A stretch of DNA of 64,000 nt, from NCBI GenBank assembly GCA_014529385.2, contig CM043957.1, positions 89,731,881-89,795,880 on the forward strand, written 5' to 3'. The stretch's first letter is position 1. The number at the start of each line of letters is the position of its first letter. The notes beneath the pieces were generated by a model. That model saw only the letters and a program-made list of their open reading frames with translations, did no database searches and had not been told where the DNA came from. The position numbers and the translations under genes were made by a program. Of this stretch, positions 44,319 through 53,809 are shown piece by piece. The stretch comes from Adiantum capillus-veneris (lineage: Eukaryota > Streptophyta > Polypodiopsida > Polypodiales > Pteridaceae).

Positions 44319-45060
44319 GTCTATCGCGATAGACTAGGACTTACATTTAGACAAGGAAATCTTTGACTTTGGCTTCATGAAAAATACTAACAAGGGAGGT
44401 TAACCACCAATATCAAGTCAAAGTGCAGGAAAAATCTATTTTGGCCAAAAAAACCAGTCTATCGCGATAGACTTGCTACAACAATTAAGGGGGAGAAGGC
44501 TTTTCAAATTTTTACAAGCTAGACTTGGGGGAGCAAATGAAGGCAGTACACCAAATTTGGTGCCAAGAGGGACTCACATGGCAAGCTGAGAAAGACATGC
44601 AGACAACTCAGAGTCAGAACAGGACATCTCATGGACAGACAGGTAAAATTTACATGTGAAGGGTCAAGAAACCTTGCATCAACTGGGAGAAGACAGACAG
44701 ATGGTCACAAAACCAAAAAAAAATGACACTGGCACCAAACCTCAGTCTATCGCGATAGACCAAGCAGATGGATACTGGACCACCGTTTCAAAAATTTGAA
44801 TTAGCAGTTGTCTTCCAGCATGAGTCAAGGTAACCACCCACTAAGTTTGAGCCCAAAACAACGCAAAATGAAGGAGATAGACCAACATCTCCTTGAAGGG
44901 AATCTGGAAAAATGGGAGTTGATCCAAACAGGGGTCACTTAACATTCATTTGAGGTAAAATTGGGGTCAGACCATGTGCAAGGTATGGGAAACCCATTGG
45001 TGGAGTCACAACTACAAAAAAGGAGCCAGATCAAAAAAATGCCAGTCTATCGCGATAGAC
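44319..45060. repeat. 16-bp palindromes in the D distal zone (four copies)
   Basis: The perfect palindrome GTCTATCGCGATAGAC stands at 44319-44334, 44457-44472, 44745-44760 and 45045-45060, while the bases around it differ. Spacing is 138, 288 and 300 bases. Confidence 0.95.
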
Positions 45061-45333
45061 TAAGAAAAAGTAGCAAAATGATAGATTTTGAGCTTTGGCC
45101 TATAGAGTGACCTTATATGCCATGAGAGCATACACCACACAAAATTTCAAGGCATTTGGACTTATTCTCCTTCACCAACAACATCAATTTGAAGCCGCCA
45201 AAGTCGCACAATGGAAGAGCTTGTCTATCTGCTAACATTTTATATTAACTAATCTTGGGATTAAAAAGGCTCATCTAGATGCATGATTAAGTGGTAATCA
45301 ATTTAGGAGAGTAGTACTATGTTTGTGCATTAA

Positions 45334-45353
45334 CTACTAATTGTGATGACAGG
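45334..45353 (+). promoter_or_regulatory. Candidate splice acceptor before the D extra ORF
   Basis: GATGACAG|G, with the cut after 45352, is preceded by a branch-like CTACTAAT and followed five bases later by an in-frame ATG (45358). The branch A would be only about 12 bases from the AG, shorter than usual. Confidence 0.4.
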
Positions 45354-48300
45354 ATCTATGAAGGCTTCTCCGGGAAAAAGAAAAGGCAAGAATCTGGAAA
45401 CGAAAGGTGCAGTACCCTATGCACTTCTACCCAATTCTTTAAAGCCAGCAGCCACATGGATACCTGCAGATGTGCAACAGGCAGCGGTCTTTCAGATATA
45501 TCAAGGGTCATATGTGGATGACAAAAGAAACTTAGTGGATACGGTGATGATTCCCAAGGAGGCAGAGAATTACTTGAAAAGATCACCGCAAAGGTCATGG
45601 CTCAAAAAAGTCGGTTTGTGGAACTTTGTGTCACTACCACCAGTAGGGATAGATTTCAAGAGGGTACAGCATCTAATAGAGACTATCCAAGAAGATGGTA
45701 CTTGCAGAGTGGCAGGCATGGATAATGAAGTGATGGAGATCCAGATCACCAAAGAGATCATCAAAGAAGCATTGAAACTGTCATATCAAGGGGCAAACAT
45801 GAGAGAAAGAAGGAAAAACCTCACAGTTTACTTGCAAAAGTCCAAGCTACCTTCTTTCGAACTCATAGCAAACCCAGAAGTAAGAGAACTGACACAGATC
45901 TATAGTCAGTGTTTGTTGAGCTACAGCAAAAGGCCGCCAAGATACACTACACCGCATGGGAGCATCTCAACCACATTGACATGGGCTATGGGAATGACCC
46001 GTGAATTCTACATAGATCACGCGTCATATCTGTTTGAAGAAATGACAAAGATAAGGCGGGACAGACCCAATTACATTGCAAGAGGAGAAGTCCTAACCAG
46101 AGTGATATACCATGCCATAGGAGCGGCAGATCAGTTGCCACCTGCCCCTCATCAGAACGACTGGCTAGTAATAAGGGAAAATAGCGAAGACAGATCACAA
46201 AGGAAAGTACCAGCATCTATTAATACCATTGGAGGACGCAAGCTGGAAAGAGTGACAAGAAGTACACAAGAAAAGATGGAAGAAGACAAAAGAACTGAAG
46301 GGGAAGATGGCCGACTAAAGAAGCGAAAAGCTGAATTGGAAAACAACACCAGGTTGCAGAAGATAGCAAAGATGGAAAGAATGCTAGAAGGGTTTGCTCT
46401 AGAAATATCTCTACGAGGCGATGTAGGCGCCACTTGGAAACCTTCTAGTAGCACTTTCACACTGAGAACGAAGAATAGAAACAACCCAGCCTTTGAGCTG
46501 GACTGGTTCGAGAAATACATACAAGAAAGAAATGTGAGGGATGAGCCAGAACAGCTACTAGAAGAGGAGGATCTCCAAATTTTGCGAGATCAACTGAGGC
46601 CGACTTCACGTGATCAGGAGACACCGCCGCCATCTCCAAGGCCAGATACAAGTGAGAGGCACTCTAGCCCACCTGCTGAATCTACTTCGCATTCAGAAAA
46701 CTCACATCGAGATGACAAAGTTCACACACCGCCCAATGAACAGGAAGAAGAAGAAGAAGGAACAGATAGACGCCAAAACACTGGAGCCATATCACAAAGT
46801 GATAAAGGCAAGCAAAAGGTGGTGGATCAGTCTAAAGATAAAGCTTCCTCCTCTCAGGAAATTGAGCTGGAAGCTACTATAGATGAACATTTGCAGTCAA
46901 TGGCGACAATACTAAGCCGAACAAGATTGCACAGTCAATGGTTAGCTGATCAGAACCGATCCAACAAAATGAATCTACAAAAAACTGATGAAGAAGTCAT
47001 GAGACTGCAAGAGCAAAGGGAGGACACTTTAAAGCTGATCAGCATCAGAGATGCTGAAATATTGGGACTCAAAGGCACAGTAGATCTTCTCAGGGACAAT
47101 TTACAGGAATCGGAAGACTTCAATGCCATATGTGAAGATACAATAAACGTGTTCCTTGAGGATGTCAGTGAAAGAGACGAACACATCCAACAGTTGGAAA
47201 AGGAAAAGCAAGATGCGCTGGAGGCCATCACAAGTTTGCAAGTCGTCATCGATGACTTACAAGTTGAAGTCAAAGATTTGAGAGCAGTAACAGATATCCA
47301 AGCAAGAGAAATCGAACGCGCTAAAAAGCAAAAAACGTCGCTACCAACAACATCAGTAGTCCATCCAGAAGAAGAAGTGGCTGCACTAAAGAGGGAGCTG
47401 GAGTTAGAGAGAAAACAGCGTTTAATGATTGTTGAAAGTGTGCTTAGAGCAGAAGGTGAACTACAAAGACAAATTTCAGATTTGCAAAGTGAACAACAGC
47501 AAGGACCAGCTCCTGACACTGAAATGGAAAGCATTGTTTCCAAATCACTCAGGGAAGAAAATGAAAACCTACACATCAAGATAAAACAGTTAGAGGAGTC
47601 GGCCGCTAAAAAAGACATGGAATTTCAAGCTCTACAAATCAATAGTAGAACAATGGCTGCACAAATCGCAAGTCTACAAAGTGCAGGGCAGCACCAGGGA
47701 CAGGTACGAGTGCACATGGAGCCAGCCACAACGAATTTGGCTCGACTCGCCGAAGTATATGGGGGTCAAGATGAGTACGGGGATGATTCAGATGAACAGG
47801 AGGCACTAGATACGCAGACGGATCAACCCGACTCCAAAGACCAAGAGACAGAAGAAGATTCGGTCACGAAGATGGAAGAGCAAAGGCTAGCTGAGCAGAT
47901 GGAAAAGAAAACACAAATGATATGGTACAAGGCTATGCAACTCGAGAAGGAGTTGCTACAAGGACTTTCCAGATCGGGCAAAACCGCAGCAGAGCTACAA
48001 AAGGAATGGAATGCACCCATGTTGCCCTATGCTTTGTTGAAGTACAAAACTCTAACACATCAACGGCAGCTTGAAAAAGAAGAACAAGTGCCGGTGTTTG
48101 AAGGAGAAGTACAAGATAGGGAACAACAAAACAGAATAGTGGACAGCCAGCCAAAGTGGAGGCGTCAATGGCTATTGGATCATCCTCATGACCTGATCCA
48201 CTTAGTCAATGCACCGCTTGAGCTGAGGAATGACAGAATGTTTTGCCCAACTCCACGAACATACACCTATAGCCAACATAAAGCACTACAGAGCAGAAAT

Positions 48301-48753
48301 CCAACATGGCTGAATTATCCAGTAATGCCAAGGCCAGCAGAGGGAGAGAGAATATTCGGTTCTTACATGGTGAAAACCATGCAGGGCGCCATAGCAGAAT
48401 TTGGAGGCTCTCCTGACCTATCCTGCAAGATGCTATGTAAAATAGCTCGCACATTTTTGGCCTGTCTCACAACATTCTCGGAAAGCTGGACATCAGAGTA
48501 TATGAATACTGAAAGAAGCATCTCAGAATTGTCATACGATCTAAGCAGGCCACCGACAGAGCCAGTATTGTATGCTTATTTCAAACGGCTAATGTTTCTG
48601 CCAAGCTACCATCTCCAGACATTTGAAGAAGCATTTTACACAGGCTTCTTCATGTATAAGTCAAAAAAATTTGGCCCATTAATGGCAAGTGACTCCATGC
48701 GCTATGATGCGTTTCTACAGCAAATCACTCAAGAAAGGCGACAACGACAATAA
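45343..48753 (+). CDS. Element D extra ORF, about 1136 codons, coiled-coil protein
   Basis: The frame is open from 45343; the first ATG is 45346 and 45358 is the start if the mRNA is spliced. Residues 1-330 form a folded-looking region with SWLKKVGLWNFVSLPPVG and TLTWAMGMTREFYIDHASYL, resembling in style the plant-transposon-associated domain of Tat/Athila extra ORFs. Residues 410-510 are disordered (Pro/Ser/Glu). Residues 510-760 are a long coiled coil with heptads. Residues 850-1136 are a second folded region ending QERRQRQ. No signal peptide or membrane span is seen, so it is not an envelope protein. It is intact although pol is not. Confidence 0.85.
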   Translation: MMTGSMKASPGKRKGKNLETKGAVPYALLPNSLKPAATWIPADVQQAAVFQIYQGSYVDDKRNLVDTVMIPKEAENYLKRSPQRSWLKKVGLWNFVSLPPVGIDFKRVQHLIETIQEDGTCRVAGMDNEVMEIQITKEIIKEALKLSYQGANMRERRKNLTVYLQKSKLPSFELIANPEVRELTQIYSQCLLSYSKRPPRYTTPHGSISTTLTWAMGMTREFYIDHASYLFEEMTKIRRDRPNYIARGEVLTRVIYHAIGAADQLPPAPHQNDWLVIRENSEDRSQRKVPASINTIGGRKLERVTRSTQEKMEEDKRTEGEDGRLKKRKAELENNTRLQKIAKMERMLEGFALEISLRGDVGATWKPSSSTFTLRTKNRNNPAFELDWFEKYIQERNVRDEPEQLLEEEDLQILRDQLRPTSRDQETPPPSPRPDTSERHSSPPAESTSHSENSHRDDKVHTPPNEQEEEEEGTDRRQNTGAISQSDKGKQKVVDQSKDKASSSQEIELEATIDEHLQSMATILSRTRLHSQWLADQNRSNKMNLQKTDEEVMRLQEQREDTLKLISIRDAEILGLKGTVDLLRDNLQESEDFNAICEDTINVFLEDVSERDEHIQQLEKEKQDALEAITSLQVVIDDLQVEVKDLRAVTDIQAREIERAKKQKTSLPTTSVVHPEEEVAALKRELELERKQRLMIVESVLRAEGELQRQISDLQSEQQQGPAPDTEMESIVSKSLREENENLHIKIKQLEESAAKKDMEFQALQINSRTMAAQIASLQSAGQHQGQVRVHMEPATTNLARLAEVYGGQDEYGDDSDEQEALDTQTDQPDSKDQETEEDSVTKMEEQRLAEQMEKKTQMIWYKAMQLEKELLQGLSRSGKTAAELQKEWNAPMLPYALLKYKTLTHQRQLEKEEQVPVFEGEVQDREQQNRIVDSQPKWRRQWLLDHPHDLIHLVNAPLELRNDRMFCPTPRTYTYSQHKALQSRNPTWLNYPVMPRPAEGERIFGSYMVKTMQGAIAEFGGSPDLSCKMLCKIARTFLACLTTFSESWTSEYMNTERSISELSYDLSRPPTEPVLYAYFKRLMFLPSYHLQTFEEAFYTGFFMYKSKKFGPLMASDSMRYDAFLQQITQERRQRQ

Positions 48754-48785
48754 AGACAAAGACGATCATGTCGTGGTAGACATGA

Positions 48786-48801
48786 ACTAGGAGGGGGGGA
48801 G
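48786..48801 (+). promoter_or_regulatory. Element D 3' polypurine tract
   Basis: actaggagggggggag ends exactly one base before the LTR TG. This is the plus-strand primer. Confidence 0.85.
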
Positions 48802-49718
48802 TGTTGGAGCCCCATTGGTCCAATTGTTGTAATGAGCCCATTTGTAAAGCATATCAAATTCCATTTTTTATGTCAAAGCCGTCTTATCAGTTTGATCCAT
48901 TCGTCTGGATTATGTAAATATTAGTCAGTTAGTCAGGACTCAGATTTATTCCCACTTTGTAATCATGAGCAAGAGAACCCCATGTACATTTTTGAGCTAA
49001 GGTGACTAAAGTATAAAAGTCACCTTAGAACCATTTTTAAAAAAAACAACATTTGAATTAATCCTGTGTCGTACGAGTCAGAGAGAGAGAGAGTGTGTGT
49101 CTTATCCTCTTTGCTACGTGCTTCTCCCTCACCGGATTCACGACGCGATCACACCACCGCGATAGTCTCTCCTAGAGCTACGCGCCCACGCCACGCATTC
49201 GCCGTTTCGAGTTGATCGCGATCGATTCTTCCACGAGCTTGTTTTGCTTGTAAGTAGCACAAACGGTGTCTGTTTTCAATAATCAAGTGCTTCATGGAAT
49301 GAGAAAGAGATTATCTACACATAGATACTGATAAACTTAAGTTTTGTCCACTTTTGGATTATGACTTGTTGGTCTATCGCGACAGCATTCAAGATAGCTA
49401 GGGTTCAAATCTGGTGAGATTAGACTTATAGGTAAGTATGTCCTAGTGAGAGGATGATGCCTAGTAAGTTTGATGCGATTCCGAGTTCATTGGACGTGTA
49501 AACTGTGTTGTAAGCGTTAAGGGATAGAGTGGGTTGCATTTTATCAGGGTTAATGAGTGATGCATCATAAAAGTGTGTATGTGTAGACTGGTATCAGCCT
49601 GACAAGCTAACGAGATTGCCTACGTGCACCTACGGGTTAGTCGTGTCATCGGATGATAAGTATGTTGTCTGTGTCGTACTCGTGAGTATGAACAGGGGAG
49701 TAGTTTTTCCCTAAAACA
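48802..49718 (+). repeat. Element D 3' LTR (917 bp)
   Basis: Matches 30738-31655 with scattered substitutions and a slightly different GA microsatellite length. It contains the TATA box at 49012-49019. Confidence 0.92.
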
Positions 49719-49723
49719 ATAGC
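49719..49723. repeat. Element D target-site duplication, right
   Basis: atagc, matching 30733-30737. The C2 gag frame resumes right after it. Confidence 0.92.
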
Positions 49724-51300
49724 TTTGATTTTTCTAATGAGCAGGCTACTAATGATGCCCCTATGCTTGTTAACTACCTTGTTTCTAGGCTTCAACAAGC
49801 CATAAGAAATCCATCCCTCCAAAGTGAAGTGCAGCAGTAGCTTCGTGCTCATGAGATTTTCCAAACACCCCACCATGATGAGAGAGTACCTAGGAAGCCT
49901 CCTTGCAAGACTCCCAAAAGAGGCCTCTCTCCGATTCGGGAAGAAGAAGAGGATCCATATGAAGGGCTCAAAAAGTTTCTTCTTGATGACGCATCTCCTT
50001 CCCAAAGGAGAACTCAAGAGCCCCCACCAAAGGAACGAGAAAGAAGTGAGTCTCCTGCCACCTCGATGGAGATGGCTCCACGAAGACGGCGGGCTAAACA
50101 CTCTCCATCACCTCCTAAACGGAGAAGACCATCATCGCACACTTCTCCACACCATAATTCAAAGAGGGGTGATAAAAAGCAAGAGAAGAAAAATGTGAGA
50201 AAGAGGTCACCCTCTTCTCCATCTTCAGCCTGTTCCTCTTATGAAGAAAGTGATGGTGCGGACAAAGAGAACCAAGGCAAGAAAAAGACGAGAAAGAGGT
50301 CACCCTCTTCTCCATCTTCCTCAAATTCTTCATCTTGTGAAGAAAACGATGGTGCAACTTTTGGACCATCAAAAAGAAGAGGCCATAGGAAATCCTATGC
50401 CACGTGGAAGAGGTCGCCCAAGCTCAAGAAGTTCAAAGAGGGAGGGAAGAGCATCTCTTTCCTTACCTACGATGGCACCTTTGGTGCTACGAACAAAGTC
50501 TCGGCCTTTATCCATCAATTTGATGTGGTGTTTGGAGATGAGGGCTTCACGGAGTCCTCTAAGCTACACCATGTAGCTATGCACTTTCAAAATTTCCCCA
50601 AGCAATGGTGGTCTAGCCTATGGGCAAACGGTGAAGCTCCATGAACATGGAAAGCTTTAAGAGCTTCCATTATGAAGCAATTTTTGGCCACCGATGCCAA
50701 AGACAAAGTACTCATTAAATGGCTAAGCTTGAAGCTCTCTCCCTACAAATCCATTCACAAATATGTAGACAAGTTTTGGGATTTACATCTCAAAGCCACT
50801 GTCTTCAAAAAGATGGATTCTAGAGAGCAAAAACAACAATTTTTTGCGGGCTTAATTGAAGAAATGACGGAGTATGTCAACTCCCAAAGGCCACACACCA
50901 TATTTGCGGTTCTACACCATACTATGGTGGCTTCTCGAATCAATTTCCAAACAGGGGCTAAGAGAAATCCTAAGCCCACGGAAAACAAGGGTTCCAATGA
51001 GCCTAAGGGAAAGGACAATGTCCAAAAGTCTCCTAAGGGCAATTCCAATAACAACAAAGCTAAGGAGAAGGGAGTTTACAAAGGCAAAAAAAAAACTCTC
51101 TCTTGAAGAGCTTGAGCGTTATCACAAGGATAACCAATGTTTCAAGTGCGGCGAGCAAGGGCATGCGTACTGCGCTTGTCCCCAAAAGAACACCCACCAT
51201 GAGCCTCCTAGAGCTACCTTGGTTGAAATCCAAGAAGAGGAAGCTCACTACAAAGGATCTCCTCTATGCCATGATTTGGGAAAAGGTAAGAGAACATGAT
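49724..51300 (+). pseudogene. C2 gag (continued): basic N-domain, capsid, zinc knuckle
   Basis: The frame continues from 30737. A TAG at 49838-49840 stands in Q-Q-x-L-R context. An Arg/Ser-rich region follows (APRRRR, two copies of KRSPSSPSS; 50070-50340), then the capsid domain with YDGTFGATNKVSAFIHQFD and HFQNFPKQWWSSLWA (50465-50640). A TGA at 50642-50644 precedes TWKALRASIMKQFLA. An A-run frameshift near 51090 leads into the knuckle CFKCGEQGHAYCAC (about 51139-51180). Both stops fit C-to-T changes (CAG, CGA). Confidence 0.85.
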
Positions 51301-51765
51301 GCTTTTATTCTCTTTGACCCTAGTTCTACTCACAATTTCATATCCACAGAGTTGGCCACCAAGCTAGGTATCCAAGCCTATGAGATGGGAGATGTCCTAC
51401 CCGCAGATGGTGCTTTCAAGGGGCAAGAAGCTGCAGTCACTCCCTTAATCGAGAAATTGAGGCTCCATGTCCAAAGCTATGTGGACAAAGAGGACTTCTT
51501 TATCTCTCCTCTCAGGCACGAGGATGTAATCCTAGGGGCACCATGGTTTGATTGCATGGCTGCCAATGTTAAATTCCCTGAAAGGAAAATCTACTTTAAG
51601 TACAGGGAAAAAGATATCTACATAGATGCTAAGAAAATGGGTAACACCATACCCATTGTACATACGCAAGCTTTCAATAAGTCAATAAAGAGCTCTATTT
51701 CCATGTACATGATTTTTGTTAAATATTCTCAAAGTAAACCTAATGTTTTAGCAAAAGAAATATAA
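51290..51765 (+). pseudogene. C2 protease
   Basis: After another frame change near 51280 the retropepsin reads VREHDAFILFDPSSTHNF (active site DPS where DSG/DTG is expected), then KLRLHVQSYVDKEDFFISPL and VILGAPWFDC. It closely parallels the C1 protease at about 25050-25340, which shows the two elements are one family. The frame ends at TAA, 51763-51765. Confidence 0.8.
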
Positions 51766-53290
51766 ACAACCACAAGGAATTAGAGATATCCAATTTTCTC
51801 AAGGGGTTTCAAGATGTCTTTATTGACGACATCCCTTGTGAACTACCTCCTAAACGAAGCAATGATGACCATGCGAATGAACTTCTTCTAGGAAGTTCAC
51901 CGCCTAATAAACCTCCTTATAGAGTTTCTCAAGATCAACAAGAGGAGATTATGTGGCAAGTGCATGAGTTAGCTGAAAAAAGGGCATGGTTAGGCCTAGC
52001 TCATCTCCATTTTCTCACCTATGTTATTAGTGCAAAAGAAAGACGGCACATATTGTATGTCTGTTGACTATAGAGCATTAAATAGGATCACTATCAAAAA
52101 TAGGTTTCGCGTTCCATGGGTAGAAGACCTATTTGATAAGCTAGAATGGGTCCACCTAGTGGCTACCATCAAATAAGGATAGTCGATCAAGATATTGTAA
52201 AGATCGCATTTTGCACTACGTTTGGTCTTTATGAATACATTGTCATGCCTTTTGGCTTGACCAATGCACCAGCCACATTCAACCGCTTGATGGAGAAGCT
52301 ATTGAAGCCTCACCGAACCTTTACTGGAGTGTTCTTTGATGATATTATCATCTACTCTAATTCACTAGACGAACACAAGCAAAACCTCCAAGTGATATTT
52401 CAAGTCTTAAGAGAAAATAAACTTTATGTAAATCGAAAAACAATTGAGTTTTCTTACAAGAGATTTAGTATTTAGGTCACATTGTCTCTCAACATGGCAT
52501 CCAAATGGATGGACATCAAAGTTAGAGGTAATAAAAGGATGGCCTAAACCAAGGAATCTTCATGAACTAAGAAGCATTATAGGTATGTGTGCATACTATA
52601 GATGCTTTATAGAAAAGTTCTCACTAACAGCCGGACCAAGCTAACCTAACCATTCTTGATCTACTAAAAGCCTATGTAACACAAGTAGGTCAAAGGTCCC
52701 AATGGGAGAAGTACTTACCCTTAGTGGAGTATGCCTACAATAACAGTGTAGATACTTCCACAGGAAAAGCACCTTTTGAGGTAATTGAGGGAAGATCAAA
52801 AAGTCCCCTGCTACTTAAAGTACATGGGAAGATCTTTGTTGCAGATGAGTATAGCCGAGACCTACAAGAATCTTTCCAAAAGATTAAGGATGCTATCTCT
52901 ATCTCACAGCAAAGGCAAAAGGTTGCTGCTGATAAGCACAAAAGAGCCCAAACCTTTAAAGAAAATGATTGGGTCTTACTTAAATTTCCCAAGGCTTGAC
53001 TAAGGAACAGAACGGGCAAGAATCCTACAAGACATCAAAAGTACTATGCTAAGTTAGCAAAAAGGTACTATGGTCCCTTCCAGATTCTTAGGCCAATCAA
53101 TGAGATGGCCTATCAACTCAATTTGCCCAGGCATTGGCTCATACACAATGCTTTCCATATGAGCCTACTAAATCCTTACAAAGGAGAGCCACCTCAAGAA
53201 CCAACATTTGAAGATCCACTGGAGATCAAGGACCAAGAAGAGGTGTTGTAGACCAAGTCCATTCTCCGACATGAAGACAAGGTATTCATA
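51766..53290 (+). pseudogene. C2 RT and integrase remnant with internal deletion
   Basis: RT pieces: [42 protein letters not shown] and VFFDDIIIYS (52050-52370). At about 52636 the reading jumps from the RT thumb (KFSLTAGP) to the late integrase core (ANLTILDLLKAYV), so RNase H, the integrase zinc finger and most of the core are gone. By comparison with C1 this is roughly 26440-27620, about 1.2 kb. The C-terminal domain ([33 protein letters not shown]) remains. Stops occur at about 52997 and 53249. Confidence 0.85.
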
Positions 53291-53310
53291 GGCGGTAAGA
53301 CTATGCGATG

Positions 53311-53737
53311 CGCTAGCTCTCACCATCTTCGAAGGTGTGTGAGGTCTTGGGTCTGAGACCGTGAGGGAATTGATGTTGTGTTTAATAAGTGTTTTACTTT
53401 GTGCTTGAAGCTTCCATCTTCATTGCACTAGCTAGTTATTGAAGGAACGCAAAGAATTGTATTGTAAAATATCTCTCTTGATGGGAGAAACCTATAATAC
53501 AAAGGACTTTGGAGGGGGGCCGGATCCATGTAAGTCAGGTCCTCAACTAATGTCAATAGCTTAATTTCTCTCTTTTGAAGTATTGTTCATGCCCATCTAA
53601 CTAGGTGTTATGATTTTTGTTGCTCTCTCCACCCAAGCACTCTTGTTATGCTCATTAGGAACCTATTCTAATGAAATTCTCACTATGTTCATGTTAATTT
53701 CCGCTACACATAAGTTACTAGTCCATTAAATGTTACA
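53311..53737 (+). repeat. C2 3' LTR, only the last 427 bp
   Basis: cgctagctctcaccatctt... follows the last part of the 5' LTR (from about 29865) closely to its end TGTTACA. The 5' part of this LTR, with the polypurine tract, has been deleted and is joined to the pol end at 53310. Confidence 0.85.
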
Positions 53738-53742
53738 TAGAC
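53738..53742. repeat. C2 target-site duplication, right
   Basis: tagac, matching 28702-28706. Confidence 0.85.
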
Positions 53743-53809
53743 TAATGACTAAGACTTTATCTCTTCTACCTTATAGTCGATGACGACTATGATTTCAAGA
53801 GAGAGGTAA
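53743..53809 (+). other. C1 3' untranslated end with polypurine tract
   Basis: Continuation of C1 after the nested C2. The purine tract caagagagaggtaa ends at 53809, right before the LTR. Confidence 0.7.

Larger units (their letters stand above)
42531..45342 (+). other. Element D long non-coding zone
   Basis: Almost 3 kb without a convincing ORF. It holds an internal polypurine tract, A-rich sequence, and from about 44280 a series of diverged units of about 290-300 bases (one shorter interval of 138), each with the 16-bp palindrome. Its end (45100-45180) resembles the leader at about 32245-32300, so the leader and this zone share repeat ancestry. Confidence 0.7.
30738..49718 (+). mobile_element. 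Giant Ty3/gypsy element D (about 19 kb)
   Basis: D has matching LTRs (30738-31655 and 48802-49718) that differ at only scattered positions, an Asp-tRNA-type primer site, a 1.1-kb leader, gag, pol (protease, RT, RNase H, integrase without chromodomain), a second protease-like domain, a long repeat-bearing non-coding zone, an extra ORF of about 1136 codons and a polypurine tract. Size, primer type, long untranslated zones and an extra ORF before the 3' LTR are known traits of the Tat/Athila side of plant Ty3/gypsy elements. Assignment to a named lineage needs an RT tree. Gag and the extra ORF are intact while pol has stops. Confidence 0.9.
28707..53737 (+). mobile_element. Ty3/gypsy element C2, split by element D
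   Basis: C2 has a 5' LTR, an initiator-Met-tRNA-type primer site, a leader, and a gag that is cut by element D after 14 codons and resumes at 49724. Protease, RT, an integrase remnant and part of the 3' LTR follow. The 5-bp duplication tagac flanks it. RNase H and the N-terminal part of integrase are deleted and the 5' part of its 3' LTR is missing, so it is non-autonomous. Confidence 0.85.

Noticed and set aside
46950-47618. Long minus-strand ORF (222 codons, Ser-rich) opposite the element D extra ORF
   Set aside because: It is the antisense shadow of the coiled-coil coding sequence, since Glu/Lys/Leu-rich codons read as Ser/Phe/Leu on the other strand. No domain or start context was seen.
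45343-48753. Extra ORF of element D as a host gene or an envelope gene
   Set aside because: It lies inside the LTR-bounded element next to the polypurine tract, so it belongs to the element. No signal peptide, membrane anchor or glycoprotein-like features are present, so env is not supported.
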